From the NCBI RefSeq assembly GCF_000013645.1, contig NC_007952.1, positions 1,860,001-1,924,000 on the forward strand: DNA of 64,000 nt, given 5' to 3'. Shown here one piece after another: positions 34,901-43,240 of the stretch; the stretch's first letter is position 1; every line of letters begins with the position of its first letter. The position numbers and the translations under genes are program-made. The notes under the pieces were generated by a model. That model did not search any database. It had not been told where the DNA came from and worked only from the letters and a program-made list of their open reading frames with translations. This DNA is from Paraburkholderia xenovorans LB400. GTDB lineage: Bacteria > Pseudomonadota > Gammaproteobacteria > Burkholderiales > Burkholderiaceae.

Positions 34901-35082
34901 GCCGCTCCGCCCGTGCCCATACGCACCGGCCAGCGCGCGAGATACTGTTTGGGAAGCCGGCTGGACAGATAACGGCGGGGCCTGGACAAGCCGGTCTTAT
35001 CGATGGTTGATGCGAGCCCGCCTGCTGCTTCGCGCATATAGACCCACTCCTGGTTGTAATAGTCGGGCAGTCGGGAATCCAT
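34897..35082 (-). pseudogene. tssF remnant with internal deletion
   Basis: A 61-codon frame begins MDSRLPDYYNQEWVYMREAA, the typical TssF N-terminus, and ends LARWPVRMGTGGAA, typical of the TssF C-terminus. About 530 of some 600 central codons are missing. The stop overlaps the tssG start exactly as in intact clusters. This is read as one large in-frame or near in-frame deletion rather than a functional small gene. Confidence 0.75.
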
Positions 35083-35519
35083 CGGCGGTTTTGCGTTGCT
35101 CTCGCGGCGGACTCTTTGACACGGCCTGTGCGTCGCGTGGATTGCGTGTCCGCATGTAAATCCTGATGTCGGTCCGGTCGATCAGTGCCGCATTCTTACC
35201 TGGCGCTTGAAAGCATTCAATCCGCGTTGGCCGGAAACAATCCTCGATTAATAAAGGAAGCAGGTACGCCGGGCACATCCGCGGAATGAAAATAATGGAA
35301 ACTGTTATGGAAGGTTAACTTTCACGAAAGATCAACGAGTGAATGGCGAACCGATGTCTCGCTCATACAGCCGTGAGATCACACATTCATTGCGCTGCGG
35401 GACAGGGGAAATGCCCGGAGGAACGACGCTCCAGGCTTCATGCAGATTTTCGATGGGGTACCGCCTTTAACCGGAAACACCTCACGTCGACCGATATTGC
35501 GCGACGTCAGGCCTTCTCG
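35083..35519. other. intergenic region upstream of the tssFG relic
   Basis: About 437 bp with no supported gene. I searched the leftward frames for tssE/tssC remnants and did not recognise any. The region is AT-richer around 35240-35330. Confidence 0.5.
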
Positions 35520-35816
35520 TCACTGTCCCTTCGTATCGCTGCTGGCATCGGCGCCCGGCATATTGGTGGTGTCGGTTGCAGGCCTGGTTGCCTTCGACTT
35601 CACATGATGCCTTCTCATCGGCTTCGAATGCGCCGTTGCGCCCGACGCCTGCATGTCGCCGCCTTCACGGGTCGCGCCGGCCGTGGTGCCGCCGTTCGGA
35701 TCGTTGCCGGCCGGGCCGCCACCGCCGCCCCCGGCGCCTTGGGCCATCGCGAGCGAGGAAGCGGCGAGCAAGGTCGAGATGAGCAGTGCGTTTCGGGTTT
35801 TGTTTCTGATGTTCAT
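35520..35816 (-). CDS. small secreted Gly-rich protein, hypothetical
   Basis: A 98-aa protein with a clear signal peptide (RNALLISTLLAASSLAMAQG). A glycine run (GAGGGGGGPAGND) follows, then a low-complexity tail of Thr/Ala/His/Lys (SKPMRRHHVKSKATRP). The ATG at 35816 has GGAGAG about 6 nt upstream. No family was recognised; small disordered periplasmic proteins of this type are common in Burkholderiales. Confidence 0.7.
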   Translation of the reverse strand: MNIRNKTRNALLISTLLAASSLAMAQGAGGGGGGPAGNDPNGGTTAGATREGGDMQASGATAHSKPMRRHHVKSKATRPATDTTNMPGADASSDTKGQ

Positions 35817-35962
35817 GACTCTCTCCAGTTCGAAAAAGAAGCGGGTTGCGCCGGCTGAACAACAGCCAGACACGCATACCTCGTTCTCTTTTCAGCAAGC
35901 GCTGTGCCGCGAGTCATGAAACACTTCGAACATGCGAGACCGCACGCCGCGGCCTGCGAGCC

Positions 35963-38131
35963 TTACGGTTCGCAAACCACCAGTGCGTGCAGTTCGTCGA
36001 TATTGAAAGGCTTGGCGAGAATCGCCACGCCGAGCCGCCGCGCGCGTTCGAGTTCGTCGGCGTAGCCGGTCATCAGCGCGATCTTCTGCGAGGGCCACGC
36101 GCTGCGCACTTTCTCCGCGAGATCGATACCGTTGAGCTTGCCGGGCATCTGGATATCGGAGAGCACGAGTTCGAAGCGCGCGCCGGCCGCGAGCACGTCG
36201 AGCGCCTCATCGGCGGTCGGCTTGTGACGCACTTCGCAACCGAAGGTTTCCAGCACCGCCGCGACGCCCGCGGCCACTTCCTCGTTGTCCTCCACGAGCA
36301 GCACCACGCCGCTCGGCGCAGGTGCAGGCGCTTGCGACATGTCGACTTCGGCGGCGGACGCCTTCTGCCGTTCGCGATATCGCGGCAAATATAGCCGCAC
36401 CGTCGTGCCGCTGCCGGGTACGCTGTCTATCTTTGCCGTGCCGCCCGCCTGCTCGCACATGGAGAGCACCTGCGCGAGGCCGAGGCCCGTGCCCGAGCCG
36501 CGCAGCTTGGTGGTGAAGAGCGGCTCGAAGGCGCGCCGCGCGACCGCTTCGGGCATGCCTTCGCCGTCGTCGGTACAGGCAATCAGCACGTATTCGCCGT
36601 CGGGCAGCAAGGTATCGCTGCCGACCAGCCGGTTGTTCTGACAGCGAATCACGAAGTGTCCGCCGCGCGGCATCGCGTCGCGCGCGTTGACGGCCAGGTT
36701 CATGAGCGCGAATTCGAGGTCGGTCGGATCGGCCAGCACCTGCCAGACGTCGTCGACGAGGTTCAGCGCCAGTTCCACGTTGTCGCCGAGCGCCGCGTCG
36801 ATCAGCGGCGCGGCGGCGGGGAGCCACGTGGCGAGATCGAGCGGCTGCTGTTTGAGCGGCTGTTTGCGCGCCACGCTCAGCAGGCGCCGCGTAAGCGATT
36901 CCGCCGTGGCGGTGGCGCGCTCCACCGCGAGCACTTCCTTCTCCACGTTGTTGAAGTGCTTGAGCCGCGCGAGCTCCGAGTTGGCGGAGACTACCATCAG
37001 CAGATTGTTGAAGTCGTGCGCGACATTCGCGACCAGATTGCCGAGCGCGCCCATGCGCTGCAGTTGCCGGCTCGCGGCTTCGGCTGAAAGACGCATGGCC
37101 ACTTCGCCCTGCCAGCGCTCCCACGCGCGGCGCTCGCCTTCCAGCTGACGCAGCGAGTAGAGCACCAGCAGCCAGATGGCGATACAGGGTACGGCCGTCA
37201 GCGCCGCGATCATCATGAAGTGCTGCCGCCAGGCCGCGCCAATCGACGAGGTCGCGTAGGCGCTCATCACGTAGAGCGGATAATCGCCGACGCGGCGAAA
37301 CGCCAGCAGGCGCTCCACGCCATCCACCGTCGAATTCAGGCGGACGTGGCCAAACAGCTGTTTGTCACGCAACGCCTGAGTAAACTTGCTGTGCGCACTG
37401 GGCTTCGCACCCGGCGGCCACGGCGGATAGCGCACCAGCACGTTGCCGTCCTGGCGATACAGGCCCAGCGCCAATGATGAATCGCCGTTAGTCAGTTCGC
37501 GATAAAAGCGCGAGAAGTACTCCTGACGCAGCGCCACCGAGACTACGCCGAGAAACCGACCGCTGGCGTCCGAGCGCCCTGTCGCGGTGGTGAACACATT
37601 GGTCTGCGACAGCGGCCCGAACATGGGCAGCGAAAAATACGGCTGCGGACGCATCGCCTTCGCCGAAACGAAGTCTTCGCGCTGATCGATCGAGATGGCC
37701 GGCGCGGGAAACGCGCGGCTCGACACCAGCAGGTCACCGTTTGCACCGAGCAGATAGATCGACGACACCTGCGGAAAGTCACCGCCGATTTCGCGCAGAC
37801 GCTCATGCAAGGCGGCTTCGCGTGCGCGAATCTGCGCGTCGCTCTCGTTGCCGAGCAACTCCACGATGCGCGACGACATCTGCTGGTTGAGGTCCAGCAC
37901 CTTGACGGCCTGTTCTTCGGCGACGCGCGCGAGCCTGTCGATCATGTCGTCCGAATCGGCGATCCGGCGCTGGTAGTCGAAATAGCCATAGCCCGCCAGA
38001 CAGATGAGCGGAAACACAATCGAAACCGCGAGCACGATCTGAAGCATGCGCCGCGTCGCCGCGAAATTGCGCGATGGCATGGGGACGTCGACTGCGACTC
38101 GTTCAGCACGCTGCACGGTCAAGATCTCCAC
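35963..38131 (-). CDS. hybrid sensor histidine kinase with periplasmic sensor domain
   Basis: A 722-aa membrane kinase. TM1 is at about residues 30-50, a periplasmic PDC/Cache-type sensor at about 52-300 and TM2 at about 304-326. The dimerisation domain has phospho-acceptor His372 in NVAHDFNNLL. The ATPase domain has NLAVNARDAM (N box), DDGEGMP (G1) and GSGTGLGLAQV (G2). A C-terminal receiver (about 608-718) has acidic residues at 614-615, phospho-acceptor Asp659 and Lys707. The AHDFNN motif is that of HWE-adjacent, NtrB-like kinases fused to receivers. The ATG at 38131 is used; MPSRNF at 38080 is an alternative. No separate response regulator is adjacent. It is divergent from the Rieske-reductase gene. 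Confidence 0.9.
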   Translation of the reverse strand: MEILTVQRAERVAVDVPMPSRNFAATRRMLQIVLAVSIVFPLICLAGYGYFDYQRRIADSDDMIDRLARVAEEQAVKVLDLNQQMSSRIVELLGNESDAQIRAREAALHERLREIGGDFPQVSSIYLLGANGDLLVSSRAFPAPAISIDQREDFVSAKAMRPQPYFSLPMFGPLSQTNVFTTATGRSDASGRFLGVVSVALRQEYFSRFYRELTNGDSSLALGLYRQDGNVLVRYPPWPPGAKPSAHSKFTQALRDKQLFGHVRLNSTVDGVERLLAFRRVGDYPLYVMSAYATSSIGAAWRQHFMMIAALTAVPCIAIWLLVLYSLRQLEGERRAWERWQGEVAMRLSAEAASRQLQRMGALGNLVANVAHDFNNLLMVVSANSELARLKHFNNVEKEVLAVERATATAESLTRRLLSVARKQPLKQQPLDLATWLPAAAPLIDAALGDNVELALNLVDDVWQVLADPTDLEFALMNLAVNARDAMPRGGHFVIRCQNNRLVGSDTLLPDGEYVLIACTDDGEGMPEAVARRAFEPLFTTKLRGSGTGLGLAQVLSMCEQAGGTAKIDSVPGSGTTVRLYLPRYRERQKASAAEVDMSQAPAPAPSGVVLLVEDNEEVAAGVAAVLETFGCEVRHKPTADEALDVLAAGARFELVLSDIQMPGKLNGIDLAEKVRSAWPSQKIALMTGYADELERARRLGVAILAKPFNIDELHALVVCEP

Positions 38132-38415
38132 GAAAGGTCAACATCTCTCAGGGATGGCACGTCACGAGAGGTGTCGCTCGCGGTCGTGCGCTATTTCCAT
38201 GTCCCGGAATTTACCGCACTTCAGCGCTTCTCCATAGCGTCGCGGGCAGGCTGCGGCAGGACGATCCGCGCTCGTCGCGGGCGCTTGCGTTTGGGCACGT
38301 GGATTGCTGCAGCACGGGAATTCAGCAGGTTGAAAGGCGTTCTGCGAACGCGCACTCCGTTGCGCACGATACGCCGCCTGCGCCGTCACGTTTCATTGTC
38401 CGTGAGGAGCCCGCC

Positions 38416-39981
38416 ATGCCCACGCTTGCCCGACGCGTCGCCCAGCTGTCGCAACTGCGATCGGACCGCGCCGAGCGCGTGATGGTGGACGGTGAACCGA
38501 TTCTGCTGATACGCGACGGCGACACCGTGCACGCCTATTCCGCCGACTGCCCGCATGCCGGCGCGCCGCTGGAAGAAGGCGCGCTGTGTCACGGCCGGAT
38601 CATCTGCCCGTGGCACAAAGGAACATTCGACGTCGCCACCGGCGACGTGCTCGAACCGCCGGCGCTGGTCGCGCTCGACCGCTATCCCGTGGTCGTCGCG
38701 GGCGACGATGTGATGCTCACGCCGGAAAAACTGCCCCGGCCGGTACGCAACGCGAGTGCGCAAGAACCGCATTACGTCGTGATCGGCGCGGGCGCGGCAG
38801 GCGCGGCGGCTTGCGCGACCTTGCGCGAATGCGGTTTTGGCGGCCGCCTCACGCTGATCGGCGCGGAACCGCATGCGCCCTACGACCGCACCGCGCTGAG
38901 TAAATTCGTCCCGTCGGGTGAAATGTCCGCCGCCGATGTGCCGCCGCTTCTTGCGCCCGACTGGCTCGCGCGCCACGACGTCGAGCGGATCGTCGCGAAA
39001 GTCGCGCGACTCGATGTGCCCGCCCGCACGATTCATTTCGAAACCGGCGGCCAACTGACTTACGACACCGCGTTGCTCGCCACCGGCAGCATACCGAAGC
39101 AGCCGCCGATTCCGGGCGTCGAACTCGGCGGCGTGCACGTGCTGCGCAGCCTCGACGACGCCGCCGCCCTCGTAGACGCCATCGGCGACGATGCCGCGCA
39201 AACCCGCGTGGCGATTCTCGGCAGCAGTTTCATCGGACTCGAAACGGCTTCCGCGTTGCGCAAACGCGGCACGCCGGTAACCGTGATATCGCCGGAAAAA
39301 GTGCCGTTCGCGAAGCAGTTCGGCGAGCGCGCCGGCACCATGTTCCGCAAACTCCACGAAACCAATGGCGTGATGTTCCGTTTCGAGGCGAAGGTCGCCT
39401 CGCTCGAAGGCGACGAAGGCAACGTGCATGAAGTGATGCTCGAAAACGGCGAGCATGTCGAGGCCGACCTCGTTCTATTGGGCACGGGGGTCGCGCCGGC
39501 CACCGGCTTTGTGGAGGGACTGCCGCTGCAGAAGGACGGTGGCGTGATCGTCAACGCGGGCATGCAGGCCGCGCCGGGTCTCTATGCGGCGGGCGACATC
39601 GCGGCATTTACCTTGCACGAGGATCAGGAACCGTTGCGTATCGAGCACTGGCGCGTCGCGCAACAACATGCGCGCGTTGCCGCGGAAAACATGTGCGGCG
39701 CACGTCATCGCTACGGCGGCGTGCCCTATTTCTGGACCTATCACTTCGGCAAACGCTTCGAATACCTCGGCCATGCGAGCGAGTGGGACGAGATCGTGAT
39801 GGACGGCGAACTGGATCGCCAGCAATTCGTCGCGCTTTATCTCAAGGACGACAAGGTGGTCGCCGTACTCGCCTGCGAACGCGAGGCGCAGACCGCGCGC
39901 CTGATCGATGCGATGAGCCGTGGCGTGTCGCGCGCGGACGCGCTCGCGATCATCAACGGCGCGTCGTGCCTCGCGCAATGA
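38416..39981 (+). CDS. Rieske ferredoxin-FAD/NAD(P) reductase fusion (AIFM3/AifA-like)
   Basis: A 521-aa fusion. The N-terminal Rieske domain (about residues 1-105) has CPHAGAPLEEG and CPWHKGTFD, the C-x-H...C-x2-H ligands of a [2Fe-2S] cluster. The C-terminal part (about 118-520) is a ferredoxin reductase with FAD motif VVIGAGAAGAAACATLRE, NAD motif VAILGSSFIGLETASALRK and the second FAD motif GLYAAGDIA. Similar to apoptosis-inducing-factor-like and dioxygenase-reductase proteins; it would pass electrons from NAD(P)H through FAD to the Rieske centre. No dioxygenase is nearby. The ATG at 38416 has GAGGAG about 8 nt upstream. Confidence 0.92.
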   Translation: MPTLARRVAQLSQLRSDRAERVMVDGEPILLIRDGDTVHAYSADCPHAGAPLEEGALCHGRIICPWHKGTFDVATGDVLEPPALVALDRYPVVVAGDDVMLTPEKLPRPVRNASAQEPHYVVIGAGAAGAAACATLRECGFGGRLTLIGAEPHAPYDRTALSKFVPSGEMSAADVPPLLAPDWLARHDVERIVAKVARLDVPARTIHFETGGQLTYDTALLATGSIPKQPPIPGVELGGVHVLRSLDDAAALVDAIGDDAAQTRVAILGSSFIGLETASALRKRGTPVTVISPEKVPFAKQFGERAGTMFRKLHETNGVMFRFEAKVASLEGDEGNVHEVMLENGEHVEADLVLLGTGVAPATGFVEGLPLQKDGGVIVNAGMQAAPGLYAAGDIAAFTLHEDQEPLRIEHWRVAQQHARVAAENMCGARHRYGGVPYFWTYHFGKRFEYLGHASEWDEIVMDGELDRQQFVALYLKDDKVVAVLACEREAQTARLIDAMSRGVSRADALAIINGASCLAQ

Positions 39982-40115
39982 TCGAAATGAGCGCAAGAGA
40001 CGCGTGGCAAGAAACCGCGCAGAACTGCGGCACCCATGCAAGAAACACCCGGATCGCCCGGCGTGGTTCCCCACGCCGACTCGATGACGACTCAACGACC
40101 TGAAGGAGAAACGCT

Positions 40116-40298
40116 ATGACAGATAACAAGGAAAAGCACCCGCACTCGAACAAGAGCGAAAAGCAGATCGACCGTGAGGTCGAAGACAGCTTCCCCGCAA
40201 GCGACCCGCCTTCCACCGGCGGCACCACGAAGATCGTTCCGGACAAGGACGCCGCTTCGCAAGACAAGCCGGCGACCAGAAAACCAGCCGGCCATTAG
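40116..40298 (+). CDS. small hydrophilic protein, hypothetical
   Basis: A 60-aa, very polar protein (MTDNKEKHPHSNKSEKQIDR, then DSFPASDPPSTGGTTKIVP). It has an excellent ribosome-binding site (AAGGAG, 7 nt from the ATG) and is followed by a good terminator, so it is a real gene. No fold beyond a disordered stress-type composition is evident; the PASDPPS stretch recurs in small Burkholderiales proteins of unknown role. Confidence 0.8.
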   Translation: MTDNKEKHPHSNKSEKQIDREVEDSFPASDPPSTGGTTKIVPDKDAASQDKPATRKPAGH

Positions 40299-40321
40299 GC
40301 TGCGCTGAAGCGCATGTGAAT

Positions 40322-40353
40322 CGCCCGGACGCACTACGTTCGGGCGGTTTTTC
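40322..40353 (+). terminator. intrinsic terminator
   Basis: CGCCCGGAC (40322-40330) pairs with GTTCGGGCG (40338-40346) in a 9-bp stem with one G-U, loop of 7 nt, followed by GTTTTTCT. It ends the transcript of the small hydrophilic protein gene, just before emrA. Confidence 0.85.
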
Positions 40354-40400
40354 TCTCCCTACGCAACGCTAACCCTTCTGGACGACGGGAACGAACCGCC

Positions 40401-41582
40401 ATGTCAGACGAGACCGGCTCCGCTCGCGACGAGCAAGATCAGGACGACCGCAGGGACACCAAAGACGGGCAGTCCGACGATAAAAAGAACCATAAGGACG
40501 AAGGCAAACAGAAAAACGCGAACAACGGCGACGACAAGCCGCGCAAGAAGCCAGGCAGGAAGCCGCTGATCATTCTCGCGGTGGTGGTGATCCTGCTCGC
40601 GATCGTCGCTTTCGTCTGGTGGTTTGCCACGCGCAACGAAATCACGACCGACGACGCCTACACCGACGGCAACGCCATCACGATGGCGCCGAAGGTCTCC
40701 GGCTACGTCGTGCAACTGGCGGTCAACGACAACGTGTACGTGCACAAGGGCGACCTTCTCGTTGTGATCGACAAGCGCGACTATCAGGCGCAGGTCGATC
40801 AGGCCGAAGCGCAGGTCGGTCTCGCCAAGGCGCAGTTGAATGCCGCGCTGGTTCAACTCGACATCGCGCGCATCCAGTACCCGGCGCAATACCGCCAGGC
40901 GAAAGCGCAGACGTCGTCGGCCGAGGCGAACTTCCGCCAGGCCGAAGCCGCCTATCTGCGTCAGCATGCTGTGGATCAGCGCGCCACCTCGCAGCAAAAC
41001 ATCGATACCGCCGACGCCCAGCGGCAGTCGGCCAGCGCGAGCGTCGAACAGGCGCGCGCGCAGCAGCAGACCGCGAGCCTCGTGCCGCAGCAGATCCGCC
41101 AGACCGAAGCCACCGTCGAGGAGCGCCGCCAACAGGTGCAGCAAGCCGAAGCGCAGCTCGAACAGGCGCAACTGAACCTCTCCTACTGCGAAGTGCGCTC
41201 GCCTTCGGACGGCTGGATCACGCGGCGTAACGTGCAACTCGGCACCTTCCTGCAGGCGGGCGTCTCGCTCTTTGCGATCGTCACGCCGCAGGTGTGGGTG
41301 ACGGCGAACTTCAAGGAATCGCAACTCGAACGCATGCGCCCCGGCGACAAGGTGAAAGTCGAAGTGGACGCGTATCCCAAGCTCGATTTGCGCGGCCACG
41401 TGGACAGCGTTCAACTGGGCAGCGGTTCGCGCTTCTCGGCCTTCCCGGCGGAAAACGCCACCGGCAACTTCGTGAAAATCGTGCAGCGTGTGCCGGTGAA
41501 GATCGTCATCGACGACGGCTTGCCGCGCGATCAACCGCTGGGGCTCGGCTTGTCCGTCACGCCCAAGGTGTATCTGAAATGA
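40401..41582 (+). CDS. emrA: EmrA-like HlyD-family membrane fusion protein
   Basis: A 393-aa periplasmic adaptor of a tripartite drug efflux pump. The single TM helix (about residues 56-74, PLIILAVVVILLAIVAFVW) precedes the biotinyl-lipoyl half TDDAYTDGNAITMAPKVSGY. A long Gln/Ala-rich coiled coil (about 125-265) follows, then the second lipoyl half with LSYCEVRSPSDGWITRRNVQ. The cytoplasmic N-terminus is unusually long (about 55 residues) and made almost wholly of Asp, Glu, Lys and Asn. It is first in the emrA-emrB-nodT operon, 67 nt before emrB. Confidence 0.93.
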   Translation: MSDETGSARDEQDQDDRRDTKDGQSDDKKNHKDEGKQKNANNGDDKPRKKPGRKPLIILAVVVILLAIVAFVWWFATRNEITTDDAYTDGNAITMAPKVSGYVVQLAVNDNVYVHKGDLLVVIDKRDYQAQVDQAEAQVGLAKAQLNAALVQLDIARIQYPAQYRQAKAQTSSAEANFRQAEAAYLRQHAVDQRATSQQNIDTADAQRQSASASVEQARAQQQTASLVPQQIRQTEATVEERRQQVQQAEAQLEQAQLNLSYCEVRSPSDGWITRRNVQLGTFLQAGVSLFAIVTPQVWVTANFKESQLERMRPGDKVKVEVDAYPKLDLRGHVDSVQLGSGSRFSAFPAENATGNFVKIVQRVPVKIVIDDGLPRDQPLGLGLSVTPKVYLK

Positions 41583-41649
41583 TCGCGCACACCATGACCG
41601 CGACGGTTTCCCGCGCCTTGCCGCGCGCCATCTTCTGAGCGGTGCGGGC

Positions 41650-43239
41650 ATGAGTTCAGCCAACACCGCGAACGGCAGTCAGTCGGACTGGAAACCGGCG
41701 GCGAACCCGTGGCTGATCGCCATTGTGGTGACCCTCGCGGCGTTCATGGAAGTGCTCGACACGACCATCGTGAACGTCGCGCTGCCCCACATTGCCGGCA
41801 CCATGTCGGCCAGTTACGACGAAGCGACCTGGACGCTCACGTCGTATCTGGTGGCCAACGGTATCGTGTTGCCGATCTCCGGTTTTCTCGGCCGCCTGCT
41901 GGGCCGCAAGCGCTACTTTCTGGTGTGCATCGTCGCGTTCACCGTCTGCTCGTTCCTGTGCGGGATTGCAACGGATCTCTGGCAGCTGATCATTTTCCGC
42001 ATTCTGCAGGGCTTTTTCGGCGGCGGGCTGCAGCCGAACCAGCAGTCGATCATTCTCGACACCTTCCCGCCCGAACAGCGCGGCCGCGCGTTCTCGATTT
42101 CGGCGGTAGCGATCGTGGTCGCGCCGGTGCTCGGACCGACGCTCGGCGGCTGGATCACCGACAACTTCTCGTGGCGCTGGGTGTTTCTGCTCAACGTGCC
42201 GGTCGGCGTGCTGACCACGCTCGCCGTGATGCAACTGGTGGAAGATCCGCCGTGGAAAAAGACAGGCGACACGAAAGTATCGATCGACTACATCGGCATC
42301 ACGCTGATCGCAATCGGGCTGGGCTGCCTGCAAGTGATGCTCGATCGCGGCGAAGACGACGACTGGTTCTCGTCGAACTTTATCCGCCTGTTCGCGGTGC
42401 TGGCGGTGGCGGGCATAGTCGGCGCGACCATGTGGCTGCTTTACACCAGAAAGCCGGTGGTCGATCTGCGCTGCCTGAAAGACCGCAATTTCGCGCTCGG
42501 TTGCCTGACGATCGGTGCATTCGCAACGGTGCTCTACGGCAGCGCGGTGCTGGTGCCGCAACTCGCCCAGCAGCAACTCGGTTATACGGCGATGCTCGCC
42601 GGGCTCGTGCTGTCGCCCGGCGCGGTGCTCATCACCCTGGAGATTCCGATCATCAGCAAGCTGATGCCGTATGTGCAGACGCGGTTTCTGGTGGCGGCCG
42701 GCTTTGCGCTGCTGGCCTGCGCGCTCGCCTATTCGCATCTGCTCGTACCGGATATCGATTATGCGACGCTGGTGAAGATGCGCAGCGCGCAATCGCTCGC
42801 CATCGGCTTCCTGTTCGTGCCGATCACGACGCTGGCTTACCTCACCGTGCCGCCGCGCCTGAACGACGACGCGTCCGCCCTCTTCACGATGTTCCGCAAC
42901 GTGGCGGGGTCGATCGGCATTTCGCTTTCGACCGCGCTGATCCGCGAGCGCACCCAGGCTCGCATGGCTCATCTGTCCGAACACATGTCCACGCTTTCGC
43001 AAAACTACAACGACGCCGTGCAGCGCAGCGCGCAAACCATCGCCGAGATGACCGGCGTGCCGTTTGCGCAGGCGCTGCAAACCGCCACGGGGCGCATGTA
43101 CACCACCTTCATTTCCCAGTCGACGATTCTGGCCTACGTCGACGTTTTTGCGATCCTCGCCGTCTTTTGCGCACTCTGCATTCCGATGACGTTGTTCTTT
43201 TCTCCAGCCAAAGCGGCCGGCGGCGCGGGAGGACATTGA
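41650..43239 (+). CDS. emrB: EmrB-like MFS drug transporter, DHA2 (14-TM)
   Basis: A 529-aa MFS exporter of the DHA2/EmrB type. TM1 has FMEVLDTTIVNVALPHIAGT; the loop 2-3 motif is SGFLGRLLGRKRYF; motif C region is APVLGPTLGGWITD. It pumps hydrophobic drugs or phenolics through EmrA and an outer-membrane factor. It lies between emrA and the nodT-type gene, the latter starting 1 nt after its stop. Confidence 0.95.
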   Translation: MSSANTANGSQSDWKPAANPWLIAIVVTLAAFMEVLDTTIVNVALPHIAGTMSASYDEATWTLTSYLVANGIVLPISGFLGRLLGRKRYFLVCIVAFTVCSFLCGIATDLWQLIIFRILQGFFGGGLQPNQQSIILDTFPPEQRGRAFSISAVAIVVAPVLGPTLGGWITDNFSWRWVFLLNVPVGVLTTLAVMQLVEDPPWKKTGDTKVSIDYIGITLIAIGLGCLQVMLDRGEDDDWFSSNFIRLFAVLAVAGIVGATMWLLYTRKPVVDLRCLKDRNFALGCLTIGAFATVLYGSAVLVPQLAQQQLGYTAMLAGLVLSPGAVLITLEIPIISKLMPYVQTRFLVAAGFALLACALAYSHLLVPDIDYATLVKMRSAQSLAIGFLFVPITTLAYLTVPPRLNDDASALFTMFRNVAGSIGISLSTALIRERTQARMAHLSEHMSTLSQNYNDAVQRSAQTIAEMTGVPFAQALQTATGRMYTTFISQSTILAYVDVFAILAVFCALCIPMTLFFSPAKAAGGAGGH

Positions 43240-43240
43240 T

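Noticed and set aside
35083..35519. Possible tssE or other type VI remnants upstream of the tssF fragment
   Set aside because: No family segment could be recognised in any leftward frame.
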